Under the pieces are notes generated by a model that worked only from the letters and a program-made list of their open reading frames with translations, had not been told where the DNA came from and searched no databases. Of a stretch of DNA of 64,000 nt, positions 62,691 to 64,000 are shown one piece after another. The position numbers were made by a program, and so were the translations under genes. The DNA is from Paraburkholderia sejongensis. Lineage in GTDB: Bacteria; Pseudomonadota; Gammaproteobacteria; Burkholderiales; Burkholderiaceae. Each line of letters begins with the position of its first letter. Position 1 is the first letter of the stretch. Location of the stretch: contig NZ_JAJITD010000013.1 of the NCBI RefSeq assembly GCF_020880815.1, positions 62,001-126,000 on the forward strand, given 5' to 3'.

Positions 62691-64000
62691 ACCGCGCCAC
62701 GGCCGCCCATGCGCGGCCGCCATTGGGTAATCAGGCCGCGCTGCATCGAACGCAGTTCGGTCTCGGTAAACACGTTGATCGACACGTGACGGGCGAGATA
62801 GTGCTCCAGTATGAGACCGAACAGATACGGGCTGACACCGGAAAACCCGGTTTCGTCCACCGTCAGCTCGCAGCGCACGCCGCGCCCGTAGACGAGCAGA
62901 CCATGCCCCGGCAGGCGCCGCACCACCGGTTCGGTACGCGCACCGACGAGCGCCTCGATCTGACGGGCCTGTTCGTGCTCGCCTGGAGTGATGAAGAGGC
63001 CGAGCATGTTGCGCAACGCCTGGCCGCCATCGCCGTGATCGAGTTCCGCGAGCGGCATGTAGTTAAAGCTCAACTGGCGGATCAGGCGCCACGCGGCCGA
63101 GCCGCTCGCGTAGGGCGGGCGTGGCGCGCTCGGTGCGAGCACGAGACGCACGCCTTCGATCGGCACCGAATCGGACATCGTGAGATCGGTCTTGCCATTA
63201 CGCGGGACGAGACGCGGCAGGTCGCGATTCGTGAGCCACGCATCGACCGACAGATAGCGGATGTCGTCACCATAAGGCGCTTCCGTCTGATCGACTAGCG
63301 ACACGAAGACTTCTGTGCCGATATACGGCGTGCGCGTGCCGTACTTGCGCGCATTGTCCGATAGCGTGCGCTGCTCGCGGCGTATCGAGAAATAGCGGCC
63401 GTGATTGCCGATGTCGCTATGCAGGGTTTGATAGAGCGGATTGAATTCGGTCTCGTCCGACGTCTCGGTCTTCTGGCCATGCACGCGCGACACCGAAAAG
63501 ATCTCGTAGTCGAGCGGCCGTGTACTGTCGGCGAGCAGATGGAAGTCCGCGTGCGCGCGATTGATTTCGACGCGGTCGGTGTGCTTTGGAAACAGATTGA
63601 TGACGGGGGTGCAGAACAGCAGAAAGCGCGACGCGTCGACGTGGGTGGCCAATTCATCCGGCAGACGGTCGAGCAGCAGCACGATTTCGGCCTCGTTGCT
63701 GTTCACCTGCGCGAGGCCGCTGGACAGTTGCGTGAGCGCGAAAAAATAGAAGCGCTGGCGGCACGCAAAATACTCCTGCAGCAGATTGTGGCCGTGGAAC
63801 GTGTTCCACGTCAGCGGCAGCAAGCCCTGATTGGCCTGCAGCCCTTCGAACTCGACCGGCAGTTTGGCGATCACGTGTCCTTCGCCGCGCGGCGCGCCGA
63901 ACCTGCGCACCACGGCGGCGACACTGCCGGCATGAATCAACTCGAACAGATGCGACGCGATGCGCTCGTCACCGCCGAGGTAGATGGGCAGGCGGTCGAA
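62687..64000 (-). CDS. tssF: T6SS baseplate protein TssF (5' end outside window)
   Basis: C-terminal 437 residues of TssF/VasA; the frame is open to the right edge, so the N-terminal ~180 residues are beyond the window. Visible motifs are LPIYLGGDERIASHLFELIH, GLLPLTWNTFHGHNLLQEYFACRQRFYFF, FCTPVINLFPKHTDRVEI and the C-terminal domain with GRGVRCELTVDE, LFGLILEHYLARHVSINVFTETEL. With TssG it builds the baseplate. tssE and clpV may lie upstream of it, outside the window. Confidence 0.95.
   Translation of the reverse strand, partial: FDRLPIYLGGDERIASHLFELIHAGSVAAVVRRFGAPRGEGHVIAKLPVEFEGLQANQGLLPLTWNTFHGHNLLQEYFACRQRFYFFALTQLSSGLAQVNSNEAEIVLLLDRLPDELATHVDASRFLLFCTPVINLFPKHTDRVEINRAHADFHLLADSTRPLDYEIFSVSRVHGQKTETSDETEFNPLYQTLHSDIGNHGRYFSIRREQRTLSDNARKYGTRTPYIGTEVFVSLVDQTEAPYGDDIRYLSVDAWLTNRDLPRLVPRNGKTDLTMSDSVPIEGVRLVLAPSAPRPPYASGSAAWRLIRQLSFNYMPLAELDHGDGGQALRNMLGLFITPGEHEQARQIEALVGARTEPVVRRLPGHGLLVYGRGVRCELTVDETGFSGVSPYLFGLILEHYLARHVSINVFTETELRSMQRGLITQWRPRMGGRGAV

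Overview
The window looks like part of a secondary replicon (chromosome 2 or a megaplasmid) of a Burkholderia/Paraburkholderia-type betaproteobacterium. Codon use is GC-rich. A plasmid-type replication and partition module (repA, parA, parB, iterons and a candidate centromere) sits beside an accessory gene complement of efflux, amino-acid and organic-acid transport, chaperone-usher fimbriae and a type VI secretion system (T6SS). Every family assignment comes from reading motifs in the translations; no database search was run.

Layout. (1) 0-2.7 kb: a patatin-like hydrolase and a GntP-type permease, closed by a strong terminator. (2) 2.9-8.3 kb: the replicon control region. repA (minus strand) diverges from parA-parB (plus strand). 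Between them lie at least fifteen 17-bp iterons and AT-rich DNA. Downstream of parB there are five copies of an odd palindrome of consensus GTGTCTAGANTCTAGACAC, my candidate parS centromere. (3) 8.3-10.7 kb: a gene desert. (4) 10.7-12.8 kb: a large lipoprotein with an alpha/beta-hydrolase domain. (5) 14.0-19.7 kb: a tripartite RND efflux operon. (6) 19.8-25.4 kb: a small exported protein, two tandem arginine/ornithine-antiporter-like permeases, a Fur-family regulator and a branched-chain amino-acid-type binding protein. (7) 26.0-31.4 kb: a LysR regulator divergent from an M20 amidohydrolase, porin, MFS transporter and BON-domain gene set. (8) 31.8-38.8 kb: two orphan NarL/RcsB-type response regulators followed by a chaperone-usher fimbrial operon.

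(9) 38.8-64 kb: a T6SS locus. It opens with a pair of accessory membrane genes, a DotU-like protein and a TssM-shaped protein ending in OmpA. Then come tssB, tssC, hcp, tssJ, tssK, tssL (DotU-OmpA), tssM, vgrG, a PAAR protein and an Rhs protein on the plus strand. On the minus strand are a Skp1-GlcNAc-transferase-like glycosyltransferase, a two-domain fimbrial adhesin, and tssA, tssG and tssF. tssF runs off the right edge; tssE and clpV are not in the window and presumably lie beyond it.

How it fits together. RepA, the iterons and ParAB/parS would replicate and segregate the replicon. The fimbriae and T6SS are surface and contact-dependent functions. The adhesin gene lies inside the T6SS locus, 20 kb from the fimbrial operon, so the two systems are physically interleaved. 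The most unusual points are the five-copy TCTAGA palindrome cluster, the second miniature TssL/TssM-like pair, the Rhs tip that is antisense to the glycosyltransferase, and that glycosyltransferase itself.
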